In this document: piece by piece, positions 56,481 to 64,000 of the stretch | How the letters are laid out: each line of letters opens with the position of its first letter | Position numbering within the stretch: the first letter of the stretch is position 1 | Origin: Wenzhouxiangella marina | GTDB lineage: Bacteria; Pseudomonadota; Gammaproteobacteria; Xanthomonadales; Wenzhouxiangellaceae | Assembly (NCBI RefSeq): GCF_001187785.1 | Contig: NZ_CP012154.1 | Location: 1,172,501 to 1,236,500 of the forward strand | Reading direction: 5' to 3' | DNA: 64,000 bases | Notes under the pieces: generated by a model | Databases searched by the model: none | Seen by the model: only the letters and a program-made list of their open reading frames with translations | What the model was told of the DNA's origin: nothing | Made by a program: the position numbers and the translations under genes

Positions 56481-57368
56481 CTTGCGTCTGGAAGCGGCGC
56501 GGAAGCCGAAGTAGATCCCCGTCAGCGCCAGCAGGGCCCCGGTGATCTGCAGGGGGCTCAGGCGCAGGCCGAAGATCAGCACGTCCCAAAGGATCGACTG
56601 CGAGGGCTGGAGCAGCAGCAACAGGCCGACCAGGCCGGCGGGCAGGAACGGCATCCCGCGGGTGATCAGCAGCCAGCCGATGACCTGGCAGAGGATTCCC
56701 AGGGCAATCAGACTCAGGAGCGTCTGGCGGTCGGGGATCGAAAAGTCATGGCCTTCGATCAGATTGAGCAGGCCCAGCATGAGCACGCACCACAGGCTGA
56801 CCTGCAGTAGACGGGTCTCGGGCCGAAACCCGCCTTCCCGGATCTGGAAGCCACGCAGGCTGAGCAGGTACGCGGCATAGGCGGTGGCGGTCAGCAGACC
56901 GAAGCCGATGCCCAGACGGTAGTCGGGCGGCAGCTGGGCCCAGTCGCGGCCGAACAGCAACCAGAGCCCGCTCATGGCCAGGGCCAGCCCCGTCGCGAAG
57001 CGCCAGCCCAGACGTTCACGCAGCCAGACCACCCCGACGGCGGTCAGCACGAAGACCTGGAAATTGGCCAGCAGGGTGGCCAGGCCCGGACCGATGTAGT
57101 CGATGGAGCGGTGCCAGAACCAGAGATCGGCGGTGAAGAAGATCGCGATCAGGCCCGAGGAGCCCCAGCCGCGACGGAAACCCTCACGCAGGCGCCCTTG
57201 AACGCTGATCAGCAGGATGAAGCCCAGCGCCCCGAACAGCATGCGGTAGAAGGCCGAGGTGGTCGGTTCGACGTTGGCCAGGCGGGCGAACACGGCCGCG
57301 AAGCTGATCAGGGTGGCGCCGGCGAGGACCAGCAGGCCGGCGCGCAGGGGATGCGTGGACAGGCTCAT
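56472..57368 (-). CDS. EamA/DMT-family transporter
   Basis: This 298-residue inner-membrane protein has ten predicted helices and two EamA repeats. Its motifs include EPTTSAFYRMLFGALGFILL and LLLQPSQSILWDVLIFGLRL. The substrate is unknown. It is separate in sequence from the DMT protein at 30779. It lies 30 bases after the ubiI-like gene on the same strand and might be read from the ubiquinone operon. Confidence 0.9.
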   Translation of the reverse strand: MSLSTHPLRAGLLVLAGATLISFAAVFARLANVEPTTSAFYRMLFGALGFILLISVQGRLREGFRRGWGSSGLIAIFFTADLWFWHRSIDYIGPGLATLLANFQVFVLTAVGVVWLRERLGWRFATGLALAMSGLWLLFGRDWAQLPPDYRLGIGFGLLTATAYAAYLLSLRGFQIREGGFRPETRLLQVSLWCVLMLGLLNLIEGHDFSIPDRQTLLSLIALGILCQVIGWLLITRGMPFLPAGLVGLLLLLQPSQSILWDVLIFGLRLSPLQITGALLALTGIYFGFRAASRRKLG

Positions 57369-57398
57369 GGGGGACCGCCTCGCGCCGATGCGACGGGC

Positions 57399-58604
57399 TC
57401 AGGCCGCGCGCGCTCGACGGGCCAGAGCCGGACTGTCCCGGTCGAAGCCACAGGCGCGCTCGACGAACAGCTCGCGGGCCGGCCAGAGTCCCTGGCCGAG
57501 CATGAAGCCGGCGCCGAGCAGGTGCTTGCCCAGGCCGGCGGGCAGGCGAACGGTTTCATTGATGGCATGGATGCCGCCGCCGATCAGCTCGCTTGCCGAG
57601 CGCCGCCAGCGCTGGTAGTGGTCCAGGGCGCGGCCGCGGTCAGCGAGGGATTCCACCGGCGTCAGACATTCGGCCAGCGCGGCCGCATCGGCCAGGCCGA
57701 GGTTCAGACCCTGGCCGGCCAGGGGGTGGACGCTGCGGGCCGCATCGCCCAGCAGCACCAGTGGACCCTGGACCAGTCGTCGTGCCCGGCGTCGCACCAG
57801 CGGCAGGGCGTGGCGGGCGCCGACCTCCAGCACCTCACCCATCGGGCTGTCCTGGCAGGCGTTGATCTCGAACAGGAATTCCTCGGCCGGCATCTTGACC
57901 TGGGCGAGGGTGCGTTCGCTGGCCTGGGACCAGACGATCGAGGAGCGCCCATCAGCGAGCGGTAGCAGCGCCAGGGGACCGAAGTCGGTGAATCGCTGCC
58001 AGGCCAGGCCGTCGTTCGGGCGCTCGGTGCGGACCGGCGCGATCAGGGCATGCTGGTTGTAGTGCCACTCATCGACCTCGATGCCCGCCAGGCGGCGAAG
58101 CGGGCTGCGCGCGCCGTCGGAGGCGATCAGCAGTTCGGCACTCAGCCGCGGACCGGACTCGAGCCGGGCGCGCGCGCGCGGGCCGTCGAGCTCGACCTCG
58201 CCGAGGCGATCCGGGCAGAACAGCTGGATGCGCGGATTGGATTCGATGCGCTGCCAGAGCGTGGCCCTCAGGGCCGGGATCTCGGCGATCCAGCCGAGGG
58301 CTTGGAGTCCGTGTTGATCGGCCTTGAATTCGATCGAGCCGCGGCCCGCATGGACCTGCATGCGGCCGTAAGCGGCCATCCGATCGGCCCAGGGGCCAGG
58401 CCAGGCGCCGACGGCCTCGAGAATGGCGGCCGAGCCGGGGCTCAGGGCAATGACGCGTGGGTCGTAGTCCTCGCCGGGCCAGTCCGAGGCCGGCGCCTGA
58501 GCATCGACCAGCGCGACCTGCCGACCTTGCTCGGCCAGCAGCAGCGCCGCAGTGGCTCCGGCCACGCCGCCACCGACCACCAGGACGTCGACATCGATGC
58601 GCAT
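57399..58604 (-). CDS. FAD-dependent ubiquinone hydroxylase, UbiI/VisC type
   Basis: This 401-residue flavoprotein has VLVVGGGVAGATAALLL at the N-terminus, the second FAD/NAD motif IASDGARSPLR and the C-terminal GDAARSVHPLAGQGLNLG. These three mark the UbiH/UbiF/VisC hydroxylases that add hydroxyl groups to the ubiquinone ring. Its position after ubiH matches E. coli ubiI (visC). Which ring carbon it works on cannot be read from the sequence. It overlaps the ubiH stop by one base. Confidence 0.9.
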   Translation of the reverse strand: MRIDVDVLVVGGGVAGATAALLLAEQGRQVALVDAQAPASDWPGEDYDPRVIALSPGSAAILEAVGAWPGPWADRMAAYGRMQVHAGRGSIEFKADQHGLQALGWIAEIPALRATLWQRIESNPRIQLFCPDRLGEVELDGPRARARLESGPRLSAELLIASDGARSPLRRLAGIEVDEWHYNQHALIAPVRTERPNDGLAWQRFTDFGPLALLPLADGRSSIVWSQASERTLAQVKMPAEEFLFEINACQDSPMGEVLEVGARHALPLVRRRARRLVQGPLVLLGDAARSVHPLAGQGLNLGLADAAALAECLTPVESLADRGRALDHYQRWRRSASELIGGGIHAINETVRLPAGLGKHLLGAGFMLGQGLWPARELFVERACGFDRDSPALARRARAA

Positions 58605-59806
58605 CAGGCCTGCTCCTCGATCGGCTGGGCCAGACTCGGCACCGGTTGACGAAAGCCCATCGCCGCATGGACCAGCCGGCCTCGAAGGCCCGGCAGGCCG
58701 GCATGCGCCGCCAGGCCGAGTCCCGTGGCCAGCCGGGCCAGGCCCGAGGGGTTGGTGAAGGCGCGGGCCAGGGTGTCGGTGTAGCGGACGGTGGCGTCCT
58801 GATCGGGCTGACGGGTCCGGGCATAGTCACGGAGGGCCGCGGCGTTCCCGGGATCGTCAAGGCCGGCCAGCGCATCGACCAGGCCGGCGACATCGCGAAG
58901 GCCGAGATTGAAGCCCTGGGCGGACACCGGATGGACCGCGTTGGCGGCATTGCCGATCAGCACCACGCGCTCGGCGACCGGCCAGGCGGTGCGCTGGCGG
59001 ACCAGCGGGTAGCGGGCGCGCTTGCCGGGCCGGGTGAATCGCCCGAGGGCGGGTCCGAAGCGTTCGCCGAGCTGCTCGCACAAAGTTGAATCATCGAGCT
59101 CCATGGCCTGGTCGATTCCCTCGTCGCGGTCGATCCAGACCACGCCGACGCGGCCGGCCGGCTGCGGCAGCAGGGCCAGGGGTCCGCGCGGGGTGAAGCG
59201 TTCGTAGGCGGTGCCGGCGGGGCTGCGCTCGGGCAGCACATTGAAGATCATCGCCGATTGACCATAGGGTGCTCGCTGACAGCGGAGTGCCGCGCGTTCG
59301 CGGACCTTGGACGCATTGCCGTCGGCGCCGACCAGCAGTCGGGTGTGCAGTCGGCGTCCGTCGTCGAGCTCGACCTCGAGGCCGTCGCCGGACTCCTGCC
59401 AATCCGCCAGCCGCGCCGGGCAGAATTCGCTGATCGAATCGTTCGATGTCAGGGCGGCCAGCGCCCTATTGCCCAGCTCGCGCGCCACGATCACCTGGCC
59501 GAACTGCTCGCGGCCGTAGTCTCGGGCTTCGAGGTGCAGGTGGCCGAAGCCGCCCGCGCGGGTGATGTCGATGCGCTCGATGGGCATCCGAACCGAGGCC
59601 TCCGGCAACAGATCGAGGCGGGCGAGCACGTTCAGGGAGGCGGCGTTGATGACCAGGGTGCGGTCGTCATGGCTGGGCTGATGGTCGGCCTGGCGGGCCT
59701 GCGCTTCGACTACGGCCACCCGGCGGCCGGCCGACGCCAGCGCGACGGCGGCCGTCGCGCCGACCAGGCCTCCGCCGACGATCACCACGTCGAAGCGATC
59801 GCTCAT
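58604..59806 (-). CDS. ubiH: 2-octaprenyl-6-methoxyphenol hydroxylase UbiH
   Basis: This protein has 400 residues. It carries the same three flavin motifs as its neighbour (VVIVGGGLVGATAAVAL, LVGADGNASKVRE, IGNAANAVHPVSAQGFNLG). It lies between pepP and the ubiI-like gene, as in E. coli, supporting UbiH, which hydroxylates the ring at C4 in aerobic ubiquinone synthesis. It overlaps pepP by four bases. Confidence 0.92.
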   Translation of the reverse strand: MSDRFDVVIVGGGLVGATAAVALASAGRRVAVVEAQARQADHQPSHDDRTLVINAASLNVLARLDLLPEASVRMPIERIDITRAGGFGHLHLEARDYGREQFGQVIVARELGNRALAALTSNDSISEFCPARLADWQESGDGLEVELDDGRRLHTRLLVGADGNASKVRERAALRCQRAPYGQSAMIFNVLPERSPAGTAYERFTPRGPLALLPQPAGRVGVVWIDRDEGIDQAMELDDSTLCEQLGERFGPALGRFTRPGKRARYPLVRQRTAWPVAERVVLIGNAANAVHPVSAQGFNLGLRDVAGLVDALAGLDDPGNAAALRDYARTRQPDQDATVRYTDTLARAFTNPSGLARLATGLGLAAHAGLPGLRGRLVHAAMGFRQPVPSLAQPIEEQA

Positions 59807-61104
59807 CCGGCCATCAGTCCTTCGATGTCCGCGACCTCGCGAGGCACGCCGGCGGTCAGGTTTTCCGGTTCGCCATCGGTGACCCGGATGTCGTCCTCGA
59901 TTCGAATCCCGATGTTGCGGAAGCCGGCCGGGATGTCGTCGTCGCTGCCGATGTACAGGCCGGGTTCGACGGTGACCACCATGTTCTTCTCCAGCACCCG
60001 AGACTGTTCGTCGATACGGTAGTCGCCGACGTCGTGCACGTCGAGGCCGAGCCAGTGGCCGGTCTTGTGCATGTAGAAGCGCCGGTAGGCCTCGCTTTCG
60101 ATCAATCCATCGACCCCGCCTGCCAGCAATCCGAGTTCGACCAGGCCCTCGGTCAGGCGCCGCACGGCGGCTTCATGGTAGGCCTCGAAGGGGCGCCCGA
60201 TGCGGACCTGATCGATGGCGGCCGCCTGAGCGGATAGCACGACTTCGTAGGCGGCTTTCTGCTCCGCGGTGAAGCGGCCGTTGACCGGGAAGGTTCTCGA
60301 GATGTCGGCGGCGTAGCCATCGAATTCGCAGCCCGCGTCGATCAGCAGCAGATCGCCGTCGGCCAGCGCCTGATTGTTGCTGATGTAGTGCAGAACCAGG
60401 GCGTTGGAACCACCGGCCACGATCGGCTGATAGGCCGGCGGGCAGCCGTTGCGCTGATATTCGTGGAGCAGCTCGGCCATGATCTCGGACTCGTTCATGC
60501 CGGGCCGGCACTGCTGCATGGCGCGAACGATGGCCTGGGCCGAGATGCGCGCCGCGCGCTGCATGCAGCGGATCTCCTCGCGCGACTTGACCAGGCGCTG
60601 CTCGTGCAGAAGGTACTCGAGGGAGACGATCTCGCCCGGACCCTTCTCGCCGCGCCGCTGTTCGCGCAGGCGCTTGCGCCAGTCCATCACGCGCTGGTCG
60701 AAGGCCGGATCCTTGCCGACCGGGTGGTAGACCCGGGCGCAGCCCTCCATCAGGCCGGGCAGGATGTCATCGAGGTCGGCGATCGGAAAGGCGTCGTCGA
60801 CGCCGAGCTGCTCGACGGCACCTTCCAGGCCCAGGCGAGGGCCGTCCCAGCGCTCGCGCTCGGGGTCGCGAGGGCGGCAGAACAGGATCTGCTCGCCGCC
60901 GGCCCGACCGGGGGCCATGGCCAGCACGGCTTCGGGCTCGGACAGGCCGGTGAGGTAGAGGAAATCGCTGTCCTGGCGATACGGGTAGTGGCTGTCCCCA
61001 TTGCGCAGGTGTTCGGGCGCGGCCGGCACCAGGATCAGGGCGTGTTCCCCGGCCTCGGTCATCAGGCGCCGGCGGCGGCGCTGGAACTCCTCGCGCTTGA
61101 TCAT
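59803..61104 (-). CDS. pepP: Xaa-Pro aminopeptidase (aminopeptidase P)
   Basis: This 433-residue protein has an N-terminal aminopeptidase P domain (1-175, with FLYLTGLSEPEAVLA). In the pita-bread M24 catalytic domain the five metal ligands are visible in LIDAGCEFDGYAADISR, HKTGHWLGLDVHD and VVTVEPGLY, followed by GIRIEDDI. It removes an N-terminal residue preceding proline. It lies between ygfB and ubiH with four-base overlaps on both sides. Confidence 0.96.
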   Translation of the reverse strand: MIKREEFQRRRRRLMTEAGEHALILVPAAPEHLRNGDSHYPYRQDSDFLYLTGLSEPEAVLAMAPGRAGGEQILFCRPRDPERERWDGPRLGLEGAVEQLGVDDAFPIADLDDILPGLMEGCARVYHPVGKDPAFDQRVMDWRKRLREQRRGEKGPGEIVSLEYLLHEQRLVKSREEIRCMQRAARISAQAIVRAMQQCRPGMNESEIMAELLHEYQRNGCPPAYQPIVAGGSNALVLHYISNNQALADGDLLLIDAGCEFDGYAADISRTFPVNGRFTAEQKAAYEVVLSAQAAAIDQVRIGRPFEAYHEAAVRRLTEGLVELGLLAGGVDGLIESEAYRRFYMHKTGHWLGLDVHDVGDYRIDEQSRVLEKNMVVTVEPGLYIGSDDDIPAGFRNIGIRIEDDIRVTDGEPENLTAGVPREVADIEGLMAG

Positions 61105-61631
61105 TGCCGGGTCAGGCTTTCCTCGCGCAGCAGCAGGACGGCCACGCGCAGGAACTCGGTCAGCTCGGCAAAGGCGGATTCCTCCGCTTCCTGATCGCTG
61201 TCGTCATCGGTCGTGGCGCGTGCGATCTGTTCGATCATGCGCAGGGCCTCGTGCGATTCTTCCGATTTCAGCGTGGGTGAACCGGCGCCGAAGCCGGTCA
61301 GGAAACCCGAGCACCAGCGGGCCAGGCAGGCGGTACGTTCGCCCAACGGCCGGTCTTCCGTCGGCAGCAGCGGCTGGAAGCTCAGTTCCGTCGAGGCCAG
61401 CTCATCCTTCAGTGAGCTGAGCGCGGGGCCGAGCTGAGCGAGGATTTCGTCGGGCGACAGATCACCGACCTGGAGCGCGGCCAGGTGGCCGGCCAGTGCG
61501 GCCTCGTCCTGGTCGGGTCGGGCGCAGAGCAGGCCGATGACCACGGCGTGGGTCTCGGCGATGCCGGCCGGGTCCTTGTCGGCGGCCAGGGCCAGGATCC
61601 AGGCCAGCTTCGATTCCTGTTGAGTGGGCAT
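61101..61631 (-). CDS. ygfB: UPF0149 family protein YgfB
   Basis: This 176-residue acidic helical protein of the YgfB/YecA family contains the characteristic WCSGFLTGFGAG segment. It is first in the operon with pepP and the ubi genes, as in E. coli and Pseudomonas. In Pseudomonas YgfB affects AmpC expression, but a general biochemical role is not fixed. Confidence 0.92.
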   Translation of the reverse strand: MPTQQESKLAWILALAADKDPAGIAETHAVVIGLLCARPDQDEAALAGHLAALQVGDLSPDEILAQLGPALSSLKDELASTELSFQPLLPTEDRPLGERTACLARWCSGFLTGFGAGSPTLKSEESHEALRMIEQIARATTDDDSDQEAEESAFAELTEFLRVAVLLLREESLTRQ

Positions 61632-61699
61632 GGTGCGGAGCGGAAGGGTCGAAAAGAGCAGTTTATCATCGGGGCCGTGGGCCGAGTGAGGCAGGGCGC

Positions 61700-61729
61700 T
61701 TGTGAAGTGATGACCTAAAGAACTAAGAT
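61700..61729 (+). promoter_or_regulatory. Probable promoter of the zapA/6S RNA operon
   Basis: TTGTGA (61700-61705) and TAAGAT (61724-61729) are 18 bases apart. They lie 36 bases before the coiled-coil gene in the 133-base divergent gap with ygfB. Confidence 0.5.
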
Positions 61730-61764
61730 TAAGCCTCTGTAATCCCTAGAAGAACGCGTCGCTT

Positions 61765-61989
61765 ATGGAATCGTTGCAAGAGACCAGCTCGGCGCTGGAC
61801 CGTCTTCAGCAGCGTCTGCGCGAGATGCTGGAGCGCATTCGGCGGCTGGAAGAAGAGAATCGATCCCTGCACACACGCCAGGAATCCCTGGTGTCCGAGC
61901 GGGCTCAGCTGGTCCAGCGCAACGAGGAGGCCCGCGAGCGGGTGGAGGCCATGATCGAGCGTCTCAAGGCGCTAGAGAACGCGGGGTAG
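61765..61989 (+). CDS. Small coiled-coil protein upstream of zapA (TIGR02449 type)
   Basis: This 74-residue protein is almost one continuous coiled coil, rich in L, E and R (LQQRLREMLERIRRLEEEN). It always stands before zapA in related genomes and may be a division or ZapA-associated factor. The function is unproved. The next gene begins four bases after its stop. Confidence 0.8.
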   Translation: MESLQETSSALDRLQQRLREMLERIRRLEEENRSLHTRQESLVSERAQLVQRNEEARERVEAMIERLKALENAG

Positions 61990-61993
61990 GCCG

Positions 61994-62293
61994 ATGAGCA
62001 ACGCGAACGAACCGGTCACGGTCCGAATCCTGGAGCGCGAGTACCGCGTGATGTGCGCGCCGGAGCAGCGCCGGGCCCTGATGGAGTCGGCCCTGTTCCT
62101 GGATCACCAGATGCGCGAGATCCGGGATTCCGGGCGCATCTCCTCGATCGACAAGATCGCGGTCATGAGTGCGCTGAACCTGGCCGAAGAGGTCCTCAAG
62201 CTCCGTCAGCAGCTCGCCGATCGCGAAGAAATGATCGACCGCCGCGTTCGTCAGATGGCGATCGAGCTTGATCAGGGTCTGCCCGGGGATTAG
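61994..62293 (+). CDS. zapA: Cell division protein ZapA
   Basis: This 99-residue protein opens with VTVRILEREYRVMCAPEQRR, the ZapA globular head, and continues as a coiled coil with IDKIAVMSALNLAEEVL. ZapA cross-links FtsZ filaments at the Z-ring. It lies just ahead of the 6S RNA gene, which is the widely conserved arrangement. Confidence 0.93.
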   Translation: MSNANEPVTVRILEREYRVMCAPEQRRALMESALFLDHQMREIRDSGRISSIDKIAVMSALNLAEEVLKLRQQLADREEMIDRRVRQMAIELDQGLPGD

Positions 62294-62303
62294 ACTGGAT
62301 ACA

Positions 62304-62493
62304 GGCGCTCTCTGCGGTGTTCGCCAGCAGGAAAGTAATATGCCTTGTCCCTACTTATCGACCTCGGGACGGCGCCTTTCATCGCTGGTGTGCCGGTCGC
62401 GTAACCGCGAATGGCCTGAAGGCGTGAAGAGCCGACCCACTTGAACCTCTGGTTCAAGGTCACCGACCTGCAGCGGCACAGGCGGAGAGCGCC
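62304..62493 (+). ncRNA. ssrS: 6S RNA
   Basis: A roughly 190-base RNA between zapA and the cyclo-ligase gene. The ends pair (GGCGCTCTC near 62304-62312 with GAGAGCGCC near 62485-62493). TGTTCGCCAGC follows the 5' arm as in known 6S RNAs. The conserved hairpin CTTGAACC-TCT-GGTTCAAG is at 62440-62458, with CCTGCAGCGGCA after it. 6S RNA mimics an open promoter and holds sigma-70 RNA polymerase in stationary phase. Exact ends are approximate. Confidence 0.9.
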
Positions 62494-62690
62494 ACTCTTA
62501 CCGATCCTTCCCCTTCGAAGCGAGCAGCAACGCCGATGAGCTCTAATCATGCATACGCTCGCGCCCTTGCTTGGTCCTTGTCCGCACAGTGAATTTTCCT
62601 CCCTCGGAAATACAGCATGGTATTCCACTCGGCCGGAAAATCCCCTGTGCGAACCGTTCCCTGCGCAATCATCGCGGCGATCCATGAATA
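62494..62690 (+). other. Spacer between 6S RNA and the cyclo-ligase gene
   Basis: About 200 bases without a gene. In E. coli the 6S RNA and ygfA are co-transcribed, which fits this arrangement. No classical terminator separates them here. The start codon at 62691 has no clear ribosome-binding site. Confidence 0.4.
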
Positions 62691-63290
62691 ATGCGGGCTA
62701 GCAGCGAGACACCGGACCTCAAGGCCGAGCTCCGGGCCCGTCTGGTCGCCGAGCGCGAGCGATTGCACCCGCATCAACGCCTGCAGCTCGATCGACGCAT
62801 CTGCGCGCATCTGCTGCGCTACCTCGATGAACGTGATGGCCTGAACCTCGCCGGCTTTCATGCCTTTCGCGGTGAACCGGACCTGATGCCGGCCCTCGAG
62901 GCCCTGCACCAGGCCGGACGGCGAATCCACCTCCCGGTGGTCGACGGCTCGCACATGGAGTTCCGACGCTGGACGCCGGGCCAGGCCCTGCGCAGGAACC
63001 GCTTCGGCATTCCCGAGCCCCTCGACGGCAAGCCCTGCCCGATCGAGCGCCTGGACGTGGTGTTCATGCCCCTGGTTGCCTTTTCTCCATCGGGCACGCG
63101 CCTGGGCATGGGGGCAGGCTTCTACGATCGTGCCTTCGAATTCCGCCTGAGCCAGCCCGGCCAGGGCCCCAGCCTGATCGGCACGGCCTACAGCCTGCAG
63201 GAAGTCGACAGCCTGCCGGCCCAGCACTGGGACGTGCCGATCGACGGGGTGATCACCGATCGTGGATTGAAGCGCTTCACCGAAGACTGA
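62691..63290 (+). CDS. 5-formyltetrahydrofolate cyclo-ligase
   Basis: This 199-residue protein (the YgfA/Fau homologue) has KAELRARLVAERERL at the N-terminus and FMPLVAFSPSGTRLGMGAGFYDR, the phosphate- and folate-binding core (shown here in parts: MPLVAFSPSGTRLG and MGAGFYDR). It converts 5-formyl-THF to 5,10-methenyl-THF with ATP. Its place after 6S RNA is conserved across gammaproteobacteria, where it contributes to persister and folate physiology. Confidence 0.95.
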   Translation: MRASSETPDLKAELRARLVAERERLHPHQRLQLDRRICAHLLRYLDERDGLNLAGFHAFRGEPDLMPALEALHQAGRRIHLPVVDGSHMEFRRWTPGQALRRNRFGIPEPLDGKPCPIERLDVVFMPLVAFSPSGTRLGMGAGFYDRAFEFRLSQPGQGPSLIGTAYSLQEVDSLPAQHWDVPIDGVITDRGLKRFTED

Positions 63291-63367
63291 GGTGGCGATC
63301 CGGAGCCGCTGCTCGCGGCTTTCGGGTTACCCTTTGCCGCGTTTTTGAAGAAAGCGAGAGGATGGCC

Positions 63368-63835
63368 ATGAACTACTGGCTGATGAAATCCGAGCCCGAT
63401 GCCTTCAGCATCGATGATCTGAAGAATCGCCCCGATCGGACCGAACCCTGGGACGGCGTTCGCAACTATCAGGCGAGGAATTTCATGCGCGACGAGATGA
63501 AGGTCGGCGACAGGATCTTCTTCTACCACTCGAATTGCAAGGTGCCCGGTATCGTCGGCATCGCCACGGTGGCCAGCGAACCGTACCCTGACCGCTGGCA
63601 GTTCGACCCGGATTCCAAGTACTACGACCCCAAGAGCGACCCGGACAATCCGCGCTGGATCCTCGTCGACGTCAAGTACGAGCGGCATCTCGACCGAGTG
63701 CTTTCGCTCAACGAGATCAAGGAGCACGCCGAGGCCCTGGGTGATTTTGCCCTGACCCGGCGCGGCAATCGCCTGTCGATCATGCCTGTCGACGACGCAC
63801 AATGGGATTATCTGCTGGGATTGGAGAAGCAATGA
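63368..63835 (+). CDS. EVE-domain protein
   Basis: This 155-residue protein starts [18 protein letters not shown] and contains [20 protein letters not shown] and [15 protein letters not shown], hallmark EVE segments that form the pocket for modified nucleobases. EVE proteins are related to PUA and YTH domains. Functions in RNA or DNA modification sensing are suggested. The start at 63368 is seven bases from GAGAGG. An ATG at 63362 would add two residues. The stop overlaps the rpiA start. Confidence 0.9.
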   Translation: MNYWLMKSEPDAFSIDDLKNRPDRTEPWDGVRNYQARNFMRDEMKVGDRIFFYHSNCKVPGIVGIATVASEPYPDRWQFDPDSKYYDPKSDPDNPRWILVDVKYERHLDRVLSLNEIKEHAEALGDFALTRRGNRLSIMPVDDAQWDYLLGLEKQ

Positions 63836-64000
63836 GTCAGGAACGCCTGAAGATCGAAGTTGCGCAAGCAGCCCTCAAGCACGTCGAGGATGGCATGCTG
63901 CTGGGCGTCGGCACGGGGAGCACGGTGAACGCCTTCATCGACCAGCTGGCCGCCTCCGGCAAGCGGCTCGAAGCGGCCGTCTCTTCGTCAGAGGCGACCA
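63832..64000 (+). CDS. rpiA: Ribose-5-phosphate isomerase A (5' part)
   Basis: The first 56 codons of a gene that runs off the right edge. Residues around 25-35 ([12 protein letters not shown]) are the phosphate-binding loop of RpiA, which interconverts ribose-5-phosphate and ribulose-5-phosphate in the pentose phosphate pathway. ATG 63832 overlaps the EVE stop by four bases. In E. coli rpiA stands beside ygfA and 6S RNA, so the synteny agrees. Confidence 0.93.
   Translation, partial: MSQERLKIEVAQAALKHVEDGMLLGVGTGSTVNAFIDQLAASGKRLEAAVSSSEAT

Overview
The window is high-GC DNA, about two thirds G+C in most genes, and is densely packed on both strands. It looks like a gammaproteobacterial chromosome. 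The strongest sign is the right end, where ygfB-pepP-ubiH-ubiI diverges from a small coiled-coil gene, zapA, 6S RNA (ssrS) and 5-formyl-THF cyclo-ligase. That is the arrangement known from E. coli and its relatives, and it is followed by an EVE-domain gene and the start of rpiA. The WS/DGAT acyltransferase, the TonB-dependent phytase locus, the S9 and M36 exported peptidases and the very high GC suggest the Xanthomonadales/Lysobacterales side of the class, possibly a Wenzhouxiangella-like organism. The genus is inference only.

Layout. Positions 1-2117 hold a DUF4282 membrane protein and an unknown lipoprotein. Positions 2118-8156 are accessory: a low-GC gene for a very large P-loop (STAND-like) ATPase with pentatricopeptide-like helical repeats, then a high-GC pair encoding an orphan, apparently soluble VirD4-like ATPase and a cyclic-phosphate-processing receiver (cREC) protein. 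They end at a strong terminator beside tRNA-Val(CAC). Positions 8359-13179 are a TetR / membrane-fusion / RND efflux operon with two nearly identical operator palindromes. Then come an HD-GYP-REC protein, SrkA-type kinase, an unknown exported protein and a 2OG-Fe(II) oxygenase. Positions 18149-23824 hold the complete four-gene Lhr-ligase DNA repair cassette. In front of it lies a Fur-like box inside a good sigma-70 promoter that would drive a roughly 70-nt transcript ending in a terminator-like hairpin with a CU-rich loop. This is either a Fur-controlled small RNA or a leader attenuator of the repair operon.

The middle (24014-43206) carries a MgtC/DUF4010 membrane protein, an S9 peptidase, an HTH-nucleotidyltransferase/HEPN toxin-antitoxin-like pair with a predicted leaderless start, DUF819, HIT, DMT and GST genes, three REP-like repeats, and MgtE. 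It also holds an organic-phosphate operon (TonB receptor, phytase, PhoX) behind a candidate Pho box, and a WS/DGAT-hydrolase pair. The right part (43336-64000) has VapBC, GltBD, a VKOR-thioredoxin fusion, an M36 peptidase with PA domain, YceI/glutaredoxin, a TrxR-like ferredoxin reductase, uracil-DNA glycosylase, a DMT transporter and the conserved ubiquinone/6S RNA neighbourhood.

Two architectural themes recur. Genes in operons overlap by 1-4 bases. Several tightly convergent gene pairs share a compact hairpin that contains one or both stop codons but lacks a T-run.
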